Assembly: GCA_003242195.1 (NCBI GenBank)
Contig: QGUQ01000019.1
Location: 1 to 12,483 of the forward strand
Length of the DNA: 12,483 nt
Direction: 5' to 3'
Source of the DNA: Bacillota bacterium
GTDB taxonomy: Bacteria > Bacillota > Sulfobacillia > Thermaerobacterales > Thermaerobacteraceae
Program-made: the position numbers and the translations under genes
Part shown: piece by piece, positions 5,985 to 12,402 of the stretch
Layout of the letters: each line of letters opens with the position of its first letter
How positions within the stretch are numbered: the stretch's first letter is position 1
The notes under the pieces: generated by a model
Told to the model about the DNA's origin: nothing
Seen by the model: only the letters and a program-made list of their open reading frames with translations
Database searches by the model: none

Positions 5985-7030
5985 AGGAGGAGCGCCGGGC
6001 CCTTTTCCCGGAGGAACCGGTGCAGCCGGTGGGTTCGCCCGGCGGGGTCCCGGCCGGCGGATCCGGGGAAGCGGCCGGCGGCGCGCGGGGTCTCCTGTCC
6101 GCCGCCGGCCGCCGGGCCGCCCCGTGGCGCCTGGCGCTCCTCTTCCTTCTCCCCTTTGCCGTCGTCGTGGCCGTCTTCTTCTTCGTCCCGGTGGTCCTGA
6201 CGCTGCTGCTCAGCCTCACGGACGTCAGCGTGGCCACCGGGCTGGGCGGCTTCCGGTGGGTCGGCCTGGAGAACTATCGCCGCATCCTCACCGATCCGGT
6301 GGCGGGCCTGCTCCTGCGCAACACGTTCCTCTACGTGGGGGCCACCCTGGTACTGTTCAACGTGGGCCTGGCCATGGTGCTGGCCCTGGCCAGCTCCTTC
6401 CTGCCGGACCGGTGGGGTGGCCTGTTCCGGGCGGCGTGGCTGCTGCCGCGCATCACGCCCTCGGTGGTCTACGTGTTGATGTGGAAGTACTTCGCGGCGG
6501 AGCCACCCTACGGCGTGCTCAACCAGATCCTGGGCTGGCTGGGCCTGGAGGCAAGCCAGAACTGGCTGTACGCCCGGCCGTGGCCGATGATCATCGCCAT
6601 CAACGGCTTCGTGGGCGCGTCGATGGGCATGATCATCTTCTCCGCGGCGATCCGGGCCATCCCGCGGGAGCAGCTGGTGGCGGCGCAGGTGGACGGGGCG
6701 GGATCGTGGCACCTGGTCCGGCACATCGTCCTGCCCCAGATGCGGTGGCCGGTGCTCTTCGTGGCGGCCTACCAGACGCTGTCGCTGCTGGCCTCCTACG
6801 AGTACATCCTGCTGGCCACGGACGGCGGCCCGGGCTTCTACACCACCGAGGTGTGGGCGCTGTACGCCTTCCACACGGCCCTGTCCAACTACTTCGGCAA
6901 CGCCCAGTTCGGCCTGGGCGCCGCCCTGGCGACGGTGCTGGTGATCATCGGCATCATCGCGTCGCTGCTCTACCTGCGCTTCTTCAACTTCCGAGCCATG
7001 ACCGGCCGGCCGCGGATCGAGGTGACGTGA
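5981..7030 (+). CDS. Sugar ABC transporter permease 1 (MalF-like)
   Basis: This is an inner-membrane subunit of the CUT1 importer, 349 residues long. A non-conserved Gly/Pro/Ala-rich cytosolic N-terminus of about 45 residues precedes six membrane spans: LLFLLPFAVVVAVFFFVP, then segments near residues 107-130, 144-165, 203-225, 248-270 and 310-335. The coupling (EAA) loop reads VAAQVDGAGSWHLVRHIVLP, with its conserved Gly at 239. The usual leading Glu is replaced by Val, a mild deviation. This loop docks on the ATPase. GTG 5981 overlaps the binding-protein stop, and GAGGTGATC (from 5967) is a near-perfect Shine-Dalgarno about 10 nt upstream. The gene pairs with permease 2. Confidence 0.88.
   Translation: MKEERRALFPEEPVQPVGSPGGVPAGGSGEAAGGARGLLSAAGRRAAPWRLALLFLLPFAVVVAVFFFVPVVLTLLLSLTDVSVATGLGGFRWVGLENYRRILTDPVAGLLLRNTFLYVGATLVLFNVGLAMVLALASSFLPDRWGGLFRAAWLLPRITPSVVYVLMWKYFAAEPPYGVLNQILGWLGLEASQNWLYARPWPMIIAINGFVGASMGMIIFSAAIRAIPREQLVAAQVDGAGSWHLVRHIVLPQMRWPVLFVAAYQTLSLLASYEYILLATDGGPGFYTTEVWALYAFHTALSNYFGNAQFGLGAALATVLVIIGIIASLLYLRFFNFRAMTGRPRIEVT
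7019..7025 (+). promoter_or_regulatory. Ribosome-binding site of the micro-ORF
   Basis: GAGGTGA inside the last codons of permease 1 lies 7 nt (measured from GAGG) before ATG 7030. This is optimal Shine-Dalgarno spacing. It points to initiation at 7030 rather than at the permease 2 start 80 nt later. Confidence 0.55.
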
Positions 7031-7104
7031 TGGCGCCGCCGGTGGCGAGCCCGACCGCGGCCGCCGGCCGGGGAGGCTCGCCGGCGACGAGCAGGGGGAG
7101 GTGA
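7030..7104 (+). CDS. 24-codon micro-ORF between the two permease genes
   Basis: The frame starts at ATG 7030, overlapping the permease 1 stop (TGATG). It encodes 24 residues beginning MAPPVASPTAAAGRGG and ends at TGA 7102-7104, inside the Shine-Dalgarno GGAGGTGA (7097-7104) of permease 2. It has a strong ribosome-binding site. The Ala/Pro/Gly composition resembles the disordered N-terminus of permease 1. Two readings fit. It may be a short coupling ORF that delivers ribosomes to permease 2. Alternatively it is the true N-terminus of permease 2, separated by a -1 shift at the G5 run (7094-7098), because one more G there would fuse the frames. No function is proposed for the peptide. Confidence 0.4.
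   Translation: MAPPVASPTAAAGRGGSPATSRGR
7097..7104 (+). promoter_or_regulatory. Ribosome-binding site that fixes the permease 2 start
   Basis: GGAGGTGA is an 8-nt match to the 16S anti-Shine-Dalgarno. Its GGAGG is 8 nt from TTG 7110, whereas the in-frame GTG at 7101 lies inside the motif and cannot be its start. The micro-ORF stop codon is the last three bases of this motif. Confidence 0.6.
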
Positions 7105-7109
7105 AGGGG

Positions 7110-7946
7110 TTGCTGGGTAACATCAGCGAGACGCGCCGCCCCGCCTGGGGCGCCTGGCTCCTGTTGGTGCCGGTCACCCTGCCGGTGGTGGCCCTCTATG
7201 TCTGGTTGCTGCTGGCTTCCTGGAGCGACGGCATGGAGGGCTTCCGGCCGCTGGCGCTGACGGTGGAGAACTGGTCGTTCCTCTGGACGGAGGACCCCTT
7301 CGCCCCGAGCATCTGGCGCATTACGTGGAACACGCTCCTGTTTGCCGTCATGGTGGCCCTGGGAGAGATCGGGCTGGCCAGCACGGCGGCGTATGCCCTG
7401 TCGCGGCTGCACGTGCCGGGCCGGCGCTTTTGGCTGGGATTGCTCATCGTGCTGCACGCGTTTCCGGGGATCACGCTGCTGGTGGCCATCTTCATGCTCC
7501 TGCAGCGCCTGGGGCTCTATGACACCCTGGCCGGCGTGGTGCTGGCCAAGATCGCCCTGGAGCTGCCCTTCCATGTATGGGTGCTCAAGGGCTTCTACGA
7601 CCAGGTGTCCTGGGATCACGAGATGGCGGCGCTGCTGGACGGCGCGGACCGGCTGACCACCTGGCGCCGCGTGGTGCTGCCCATCGTGCGGCCGGGCCTG
7701 ATGGCGTCGGGCGTGTTCGCCTTCCTGTCCGGGTGGAGCGAGTTCCTGCTCCCCTATGTCCTGGCTCCCGGCGCCAAGACCCAGACGCTGCCGGTGTACC
7801 TCAGCTCCTTGCTCTCCCAGGCCGACGTGGCGGACTACGGGACCGTTTCGGCGGTGGCGGTCTTTTACATGATTCCCGTACTAGCCGTCTACTTCTTCCT
7901 GCAGCGGTTCCTGGTGGCGCTGTACACGGGGGGTGTCAAGCGGTGA
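7110..7946 (+). CDS. Sugar ABC transporter permease 2 (MalG-like)
   Basis: This is the second inner-membrane subunit of the CUT1 importer, 278 residues from TTG 7110, the usual length for MalG-type permeases. Six membrane spans are visible: WLLLVPVTLPVVALYVWLLL at about 14-34, then NTLLFAVMVALGEIGLASTA, the segment with GLLIVLHAFPGITLLVAIF, LAGVVLAKIALELPF, the segment with FAFLSGWSEFLLPYVLA, and the final AVAVFYMIPVLAVYFFL. The EAA coupling loop is EMAALLDGADRLTTWRRVVLP, with its Gly at about 178. A start at GTG 7101 would add three residues but lies within the Shine-Dalgarno. The gene may really start upstream if the micro-ORF is a frameshifted N-terminus. Its stop overlaps the ATPase start as GTGA. 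Confidence 0.85.
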   Translation: MLGNISETRRPAWGAWLLLVPVTLPVVALYVWLLLASWSDGMEGFRPLALTVENWSFLWTEDPFAPSIWRITWNTLLFAVMVALGEIGLASTAAYALSRLHVPGRRFWLGLLIVLHAFPGITLLVAIFMLLQRLGLYDTLAGVVLAKIALELPFHVWVLKGFYDQVSWDHEMAALLDGADRLTTWRRVVLPIVRPGLMASGVFAFLSGWSEFLLPYVLAPGAKTQTLPVYLSSLLSQADVADYGTVSAVAVFYMIPVLAVYFFLQRFLVALYTGGVKR

Positions 7947-9106
7947 GGGTACGGCTCGAGAACGTGACCAAGCGGTTCGGTACCGTGACGGCCGTCTCGG
8001 AGCTGACGCTGGATCTGCCCTCCGGCCAGCTCGTGGCCCTGCTGGGGCCGTCCGGCTGCGGCAAGTCCACCACCCTCTACATGCTGGCCGGCGTGCTGCG
8101 GCCCAGCGAGGGGGCCATCTACTTCGACGACGTCATGGTCAACGACGTCCCGCCCCAGCGCCGGAACGTGGGCATGGTGTTCCAAAGCTATGCCCTCTAC
8201 CCCCACATGACGGTGTTCGAGAACATCGCCTTCCCGCTGCGTATGCAGAAGCTGCCCGCGGAAGAGATCCGGCGCCGGGTGCACGAGATGGCCGAGCTCG
8301 TTCAGATCGAGCAGCTCCTGGACCGGCGGCCGGAGCAACTGTCTGGCGGCCAGCAGCAGCGGGTGGCGCTGGCCCGGGCCCTGGTCAAGCGGCCGGCCCT
8401 GCTCCTGCTGGATGAACCGCTGTCCAACCTGGACGCACAGCTCCGCCAGACCATGCGCGCCGAGATCCGCCGCGTGCAGCGGGAGCTCGGCGTGACCGCC
8501 GTGCTGGTCACCCACGACCAGACGGAGGCGATGACCATCGCCGACTGGATCGTGGTGATGAACGCCGGCCGCTGCGTCGCCCAGGGCACCCCCTACGACC
8601 TGTACCAGCTGCCGCCCAACCGCTTCACCGCCTCCTTCATCGGCCACCCGCCGATGAACTGGCTGCGGGGGCGGGTGAGCGGCTCCCGCCTGCAGGTGGA
8701 CGGCCTGCCGGTGCAGCTGCCGCTGCCCCTGGAGGCGCGGGCGGATGACGTGGAGATCGGCATCCGGCCCCACCACGTCCAGATGGTGGCGCCCGGCAAG
8801 GGCCACGTGGACGGCGTGGTGACCCTGGTGGAACTGCTGGGCCACGAGAAGCTGGTGACGGTGGAGGCCGGCGGGGCCAGTGGCCGGGAAGGCGTGCGGC
8901 TGCAGGCCCTGGTCCCGGCCGATGCGGCCGTGGTGGAAGGAGAGCAGGTGGGGTTGCGCCTGCCCCTGTCCCGGCTGCACCTGTTCCGGGTTCGTGACGG
9001 CCGCCGCATCGCCCTGCCCGGCGCCGCCCGGCGGCCCGTGGCCGCGGGCGCGGTGGAGGCCGCCGGCGCGGAGGCCGAGGGCGAGAGCGCGGGTACGGCC
9101 GGGTGA
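7943..9106 (+). CDS. Sugar ABC transporter ATPase (MalK/UgpC/MsmX-like)
   Basis: This is the cytosolic ATPase that powers the importer, 387 residues long. The Walker A motif GPSGCGKST spans 35-43 and the Q-loop is in FQSYALYPHMTVFEN. The signature LSGGQQQR spans 133-140. Walker B LLLLDEP has Asp157 and Glu158, and the H-loop is His191 in VTHDQTEA. After about residue 230 comes the regulatory TOBE/OB region typical of MalK, with HPPMNWLRG, IGIRPHHV and L-L-G-H-E. An Ala/Glu/Gly-rich tail from about residue 362 is longer than usual and looks disordered. GTG 7943 overlaps the permease stop, with a G-run Shine-Dalgarno about 8 nt before. A dedicated ATPase in the operon contrasts with many Firmicutes that share one MsmX among several importers. 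Confidence 0.92.
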   Translation: MRVRLENVTKRFGTVTAVSELTLDLPSGQLVALLGPSGCGKSTTLYMLAGVLRPSEGAIYFDDVMVNDVPPQRRNVGMVFQSYALYPHMTVFENIAFPLRMQKLPAEEIRRRVHEMAELVQIEQLLDRRPEQLSGGQQQRVALARALVKRPALLLLDEPLSNLDAQLRQTMRAEIRRVQRELGVTAVLVTHDQTEAMTIADWIVVMNAGRCVAQGTPYDLYQLPPNRFTASFIGHPPMNWLRGRVSGSRLQVDGLPVQLPLPLEARADDVEIGIRPHHVQMVAPGKGHVDGVVTLVELLGHEKLVTVEAGGASGREGVRLQALVPADAAVVEGEQVGLRLPLSRLHLFRVRDGRRIALPGAARRPVAAGAVEAAGAEAEGESAGTAG

Positions 9107-9189
9107 TCACTTCGGTCCGCGGCCGGTGGCGTGGCGCCAGCGGGCACCGCGCTCCGACCGGCGCGGTCCGGCGGAGCCTGTCTCTCCAG

Positions 9190-9217
9190 GCCGCCCTTGG
9201 GAGAGGGCGGCTCTTTT
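9190..9217 (+). terminator. Intrinsic terminator of the ABC operon
   Basis: GCCGCCC (9190-9196) and GGGCGGC (9205-9211) form a perfect 7-bp stem with an 8-nt loop. TCTTTT (9212-9217) follows directly. It lies 83 nt after the ATPase stop and is the clearest intrinsic terminator in the window. Confidence 0.8.
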
Positions 9218-9238
9218 CGTGCCCTTATCGTGCCCTTA
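9217..9238. repeat. Tandem duplication of an 11-mer
   Basis: TCGTGCCCTTA occurs twice with no gap (9217-9227 and 9228-9238), beginning in the terminator's T-run. It is a perfect head-to-tail copy. Confidence 0.8.
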
Positions 9239-9408
9239 CGAGCCCGCTCGAGAATCCCGCTCGAGAATTCTCACCTCCATACGGCCATTCGCTCCGCGAG
9301 GGTCGACGTGTGTAGCTCGAGCTGGGTGCCGTCCTAAATCTTCATGCCCGGCTCCCTACGAAGGGGTTACGGGTTGCGCCGCTCCCCCGTTCCCCCCTCG
9401 GGTTCCAC
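9218..9408. other. Non-coding region between convergent operons
   Basis: Beyond the terminator, this stretch holds the two tandem duplications, two palindromes (GAGAATTCTC at 9263-9272 and AGCTCGAGCT at 9314-9323) and no credible gene. I find no T-tailed hairpin serving the minus-strand CapA-like gene, whose transcript probably ends here. Codon-like periodicity and a supported start are both lacking. Confidence 0.45.
9243..9268. repeat. Tandem duplication of a 13-mer
   Basis: CCCGCTCGAGAAT occurs twice with no gap (9243-9255 and 9256-9268), only 4 nt after the previous tandem pair. The second copy runs into the palindrome GAGAATTCTC (9263-9272). Confidence 0.8.
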
Positions 9409-10650
9409 CTACAGGGCCTGCCTGCTGGCTACCGCTTCCCGCGATCCGTTCAGCTGGACGCCCGGCGCCTCCAGGCGTTCGACGGCCCGGCGGAAGGCTC
9501 GTTCCAGCACGGGCACGTCGCCCGGTGGCACCCCGTACCGCGCGGGATCGCGGGCAGCCGCCGCAGCCGGCAGAGGCCGCCATACCAGCCGCCCGGCGAT
9601 GCGCGCCTTGTGGATGTACACCGGCTCGAAGCGGATGCCCGTGACGGCCGCCCGGCCCGTGGTCACGTCCTTCTCGATGTCCAGCCAGAAGAGCGCCGAG
9701 GTCATGCGATCCTCACCGATCTGCCCGCACAGGAAGTTGCCCTGCGAGAACAGCACGGCCTTGCCGTCCCGCAGTTCCGCCCGCTGGAGCACGTGGGGGT
9801 GGTGGCCCAGGATGATGTCGGCGCCGCTGTCCAGCGCCGCCTCCACCAGCCGTTCCTGTTCGGGGCTGGGCTCGGGCTGGTACTCGTTGCCGAAGTGCAG
9901 GGACACGGACACCAGGTCCGCCCCCGCCTGGCGGGCCCGCGCCACATCGGCGGCGATGCGTTCTTCATCGATCAGGTTGACCATGTGGGGTTCTGGCAGC
10001 GGGATGCCGTTGGTCCCGTAGGTGTAGGCGGTGAAGGCGATGCGGACGCCGTTGACTTCCACCATGGCCACCCGGTCCCGTTCCGCCGGGGAGCGGGCCG
10101 TGCCGGTGTGGACGAAGCCGAACCGATCCAGGCTCTCGTAAGTCCGGATCAGGCCGCGGGCCCCCCGGTCGAGGCTGTGGTTGTTGGCGTTGGTCAGGAC
10201 GTCGAAACCGGCGTCGCGCAGGGCCTCCAGCAGGGCGTCGGGTGCGTTGAAGAGGGGGTAGCCGCTGTAGCCCGCGGCCTTCCCTGCCACCGGGGTCTCC
10301 AGGTTGGCGACGGCCAGATCCGCGGTGCGGATGGTGTCCCTCACCGGATCCAGGAAGGGGCGGAAGTCATAGTTGCCCGTGGCCGGGTCCCGCCCCGCCT
10401 GCAGCAGGCTGTCGTGGAGGAAGATGTCCCCGACGGAGAGCAGGGTCGCCCGGCGAGGGGGTGGTGGCGGTGGGGATGGCCGGCTGCCCTCCTCGTCATC
10501 GGAGCCGGATCCCGGGCCGGTGTCCGGAACCGGGATGCCGCCGCAAGCGGCCAGCCACGCCGCGGCCAGCGCTACGAGCAGTGCGGCCGCGACTCGGGAG
10601 GGCCGGGGCCGGAGGAACCGGCACAACCGGCGGGTGGGGTGGCCTCCCAT
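9409..10650 (-). CDS. CapA-family lipoprotein (PGA_cap metallophosphatase fold)
   Basis: This 413-residue exported lipoprotein is related to CapA/PgsA, proteins associated with poly-gamma-glutamate capsule synthesis but also widespread outside capsule loci. Basic residues (7-19), a hydrophobic core (20-33) and lipobox LAAC put the lipid anchor at Cys36. An Asp/Glu/Ser stretch and six prolines (about 58-65) form a linker. The metallophosphatase-like core shows SVGDIFLHD (Asp75, His79), ANLETP (Asn116, Glu118), NANNHSLDRG (Asn157, His158), SLHFGNEYQ (His252), GHHPHV (His283, His284, His286) and FSQGNF (Asn305), the expected set of candidate metal ligands. ATG 10650 is chosen over GTG 10674 because AAGGGGGG lies about 8 nt upstream. 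No pgsB/pgsC-like neighbours are present, so capsule synthesis should not be assumed. It may be co-transcribed with the MFS gene 178 nt upstream. Confidence 0.85.
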   Translation of the reverse strand: MGGHPTRRLCRFLRPRPSRVAAALLVALAAAWLAACGGIPVPDTGPGSGSDDEEGSRPSPPPPPPRRATLLSVGDIFLHDSLLQAGRDPATGNYDFRPFLDPVRDTIRTADLAVANLETPVAGKAAGYSGYPLFNAPDALLEALRDAGFDVLTNANNHSLDRGARGLIRTYESLDRFGFVHTGTARSPAERDRVAMVEVNGVRIAFTAYTYGTNGIPLPEPHMVNLIDEERIAADVARARQAGADLVSVSLHFGNEYQPEPSPEQERLVEAALDSGADIILGHHPHVLQRAELRDGKAVLFSQGNFLCGQIGEDRMTSALFWLDIEKDVTTGRAAVTGIRFEPVYIHKARIAGRLVWRPLPAAAAARDPARYGVPPGDVPVLERAFRRAVERLEAPGVQLNGSREAVASRQAL

Positions 10651-10669
10651 AGCCGTTCCCCCCTTACGA

Positions 10670-10685
10670 GGCACCGCCCGGTGCC
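10670..10685. repeat. Hairpin just upstream of the CapA ribosome-binding site
   Basis: GGCACC (10670-10675) and GGTGCC (10680-10685) form a perfect 6-bp stem with a 4-nt loop. It lies about 5 nt upstream of the AAGGGGGG Shine-Dalgarno of the CapA-like gene. It does not cover the site itself but could affect translation or mRNA stability. Confidence 0.35.
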
Positions 10686-10725
10686 GGCAGGGCGGCAGCG
10701 GCGCTCTCCCCCGTGGAGGCCCGGG

Positions 10726-10754
10726 CGACCCGGCGACGCTGCCCGGGTCGTTTT
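10726..10754 (+). terminator. Terminator-like hairpin facing against the local genes
   Basis: CGACCCGG (10726-10733) and CCGGGTCG (10743-10750) form a perfect 8-bp stem with a 9-nt loop, followed by TTTTCCC. The T-run is on the plus strand, although both flanking genes are on the minus strand. It could stop antisense transcription before the MFS gene. On the minus strand the same hairpin lacks a U-run but may still help end the MFS transcript. Confidence 0.4.
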
Positions 10755-10828
10755 CCCGTTCCCGCCGGTCGCCGGGTTCCCCGCGCGACGGTGGCGGCCG
10801 GTGCCGGTCCCCGGAGCCTATCCGCCCA

Positions 10829-12277
10829 CTACGCGGTCTTCAGCGCTGCCCGCCGCTCTCCTTCCCTGTCCTTCAGGCCCAAGCTCAAAGCGAAGCCGGC
10901 GAGGGCCAGGACGCCCAGAGCCAGGAAGGCCTGTTCGTAACCTGCCACCGCACCACCGTGGGAGGCGATGATGGCCCCGATGACGGCGCCACCGGCCATC
11001 TGACCGATGTTGCTGGCCACCGTCAGCAGCGACTGGGCGGCGGCCCGGCTGTCAGGGGTCGCCTCGTTCAGCACCACGTACCGCAGGGGAGCGCCCGTCA
11101 GGCTGGCGAGCCCGAAACCGATCAACACGCCGTCGGCGACGAACCACAGGAGGGAGGAGGTCACCGCGGGTACGAGCAGGAGGCCGAGTCCCAGCAGGAC
11201 GGTGCCGCCGGCGATGACCACGCGGGAGCCGGCCCGATCCAACAGGCGTCCGGTCACCGGTGCACCGATGGTGCTGGCCAGGACCGCCGGTCCCAGCAGG
11301 AAGCTGGCGGTGGACGGGCCGACGCCGAAGGCGGCCGCCGCCAGGGACGGCACGAACACCAGGCCCGACTGGATCAGCCCGCTGAGCCAGGACAGCGCGT
11401 TGGCCAGGCCGAGCTGGCGATTGCGCAAGAGTTCGGGCCGGATGACGGGTTCGCCGACCCTGCGTTCCACCCGGACGAAGAGCACGAGGGCGACCAGGGC
11501 CAGGGCGAACAGCGGCCAGACCCGGGGCGAACCCAGGCTGGCGGCGAAGTGCTGGCTGTCGATGCGGTTGAGCCCCAGCGCCAGGGACACGAGGCCGGCG
11601 GCCAGGAGGACCATGCCCGCCCAGTCGAAGCCCGCCTCCGGGGCGCGGCGAGCGGCGGGCAGCACGCGGCTGCTCAGCACCAGTACCAGCGCCGCCAGGG
11701 GCAGGTTGATCAGGAACAGCCACTGCCAGCCCAGGTGCAGGAGCAGGCCGCCCACCACCGGTCCCAGCAGGAAGGCGAGCCCGAACATGGCACCCGTCAG
11801 GCCCAGGGCACGGCCCCGCCGCTCGGGCGGGAAGGTCTCGCCAATGGTGGCGCTGGCCACGGGGAAGATGCCGCCCGCGGCGAATCCCTGCACCGCCCGG
11901 CCGGCCAGGAGCACGGCGAAGCTGGGTGCGGCGGCGACGACGACCGAACCCAGGGCGAAGAGGCCGATGTCCATCATGTAGACCGGCCGCCGCCCGTAAA
12001 GGTCCGACAGCTTGGCCATCAGCGGGTTGCCGATCAGGTTGAACAACACATAGATGGTGAACACCCAGGCGAGCTGCCGCTCGTCGACGCCAAAGGCGGA
12101 CTGGATCGGTTTCAAGGCGGGACCGACGATGGCGATGTCCAGCGCACCCATGAAGACGCCGATCAGCAACACGGCGAGGATGCGGCCTGGGCCGCCAGGG
12201 GTCGCGGCAGCCGGGGCGGCAGGGCCCCGACGCGGGGATTCTCCTTCACGCCGGAATTCGGTTCGTTCCCGCGTCAT
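10829..12277 (-). CDS. MFS exporter, DHA2 family (14 TMS drug:H+ antiporter)
   Basis: This is an integral membrane exporter of 482 residues, probably using the proton gradient to expel drugs or other small toxic compounds. A charged/Ala-Pro-rich N-terminus of about 32 residues precedes the first span. LDIAIVGPALKPI (46-58) is the DHA2 motif D1. LSDLYGRR (90-97) is MFS motif A. GAMFGLAFLLGPVVGG (162-177) is antiporter motif C. WQWLFLINLP (184-193) is typical of DHA2 members. About 14 hydrophobic segments can be counted. The substrate is unknown. ATG 12277 is chosen because GAGGTG lies about 9 nt upstream. GTG 12289 is in frame but sits within that Shine-Dalgarno. A palindrome over the promoter suggests a local TetR- or MarR-type repressor, which is not encoded in the visible neighbours. 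Confidence 0.88.
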   Translation of the reverse strand: MTRERTEFRREGESPRRGPAAPAAATPGGPGRILAVLLIGVFMGALDIAIVGPALKPIQSAFGVDERQLAWVFTIYVLFNLIGNPLMAKLSDLYGRRPVYMMDIGLFALGSVVVAAAPSFAVLLAGRAVQGFAAGGIFPVASATIGETFPPERRGRALGLTGAMFGLAFLLGPVVGGLLLHLGWQWLFLINLPLAALVLVLSSRVLPAARRAPEAGFDWAGMVLLAAGLVSLALGLNRIDSQHFAASLGSPRVWPLFALALVALVLFVRVERRVGEPVIRPELLRNRQLGLANALSWLSGLIQSGLVFVPSLAAAAFGVGPSTASFLLGPAVLASTIGAPVTGRLLDRAGSRVVIAGGTVLLGLGLLLVPAVTSSLLWFVADGVLIGFGLASLTGAPLRYVVLNEATPDSRAAAQSLLTVASNIGQMAGGAVIGAIIASHGGAVAGYEQAFLALGVLALAGFALSLGLKDREGERRAALKTA

Positions 12278-12293
12278 GATGCCATCCACCTCG

Positions 12294-12309
12294 ACACTGG
12301 CTCCAGTGT
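12294..12309. promoter_or_regulatory. Perfect 16-bp palindromic operator candidate
   Basis: ACACTGG (12294-12300) and CCAGTGT (12303-12309) are exact inverted repeats around a 2-bp centre. The centre lies about 24 nt upstream of the MFS ATG and overlaps the likely -10 and transcription start. This is the size and placement expected of a dimeric repressor site for an efflux gene. The cognate regulator is not identified. Confidence 0.55.
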
Positions 12310-12313
12310 ATCA
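12305..12313 (-). promoter_or_regulatory. Extended -10 promoter of the MFS gene
   Basis: The minus strand reads TGATACACT (plus 12313 to 12305). This is an extended -10 (TG-N-TACACT, 4/6 to TATAAT). The -35 region is G+C-rich without a TTGACA match, which the TG extension could offset. The start would fall near 12298, giving a leader of about 20 nt. Confidence 0.4.
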
Positions 12314-12314
12314 C

Positions 12315-12332
12315 GCCCGGCGCCTGCCGGGC
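12315..12332. repeat. G+C-rich hairpin upstream of the MFS promoter
   Basis: GCCCGGC (12315-12321) and GCCGGGC (12326-12332) form a perfect 7-bp stem with a 4-nt loop, between the end of the upstream gene and the MFS promoter. No T-run follows on the minus strand. It may be a weak end for the upstream transcript or only G+C-rich chance pairing. Confidence 0.3.
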
Positions 12333-12402
12333 AGGGCGTAGAGTCCGCCGGGCAGGTCGATGAGGCCGCCGAGCAGGTTGGTGAGCCCGCCGGGAGGGCG
12401 GA

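Noticed and set aside
9103..9315. Small plus-strand ORF overlapping the end of the ATPase gene
   Set aside because: It runs through the intrinsic terminator and both tandem repeats, has no ribosome-binding site and no recognisable domain.
9247..9321. Cluster of CTCGAG, GAATTC and GTCGAC sites resembling a cloning polylinker
   Set aside because: The CTCGAG copies come from the tandem duplication, flanking DNA is continuous with native composition, and no vector sequence is seen. Six-base palindromes of this kind are common in G+C-rich DNA.
9610..10971. 453-codon plus-strand frame opposite the CapA-like gene
   Set aside because: It is low-complexity Val/Gly/Asp/Arg text without domains. The opposite strand encodes a complete motif-bearing lipoprotein.
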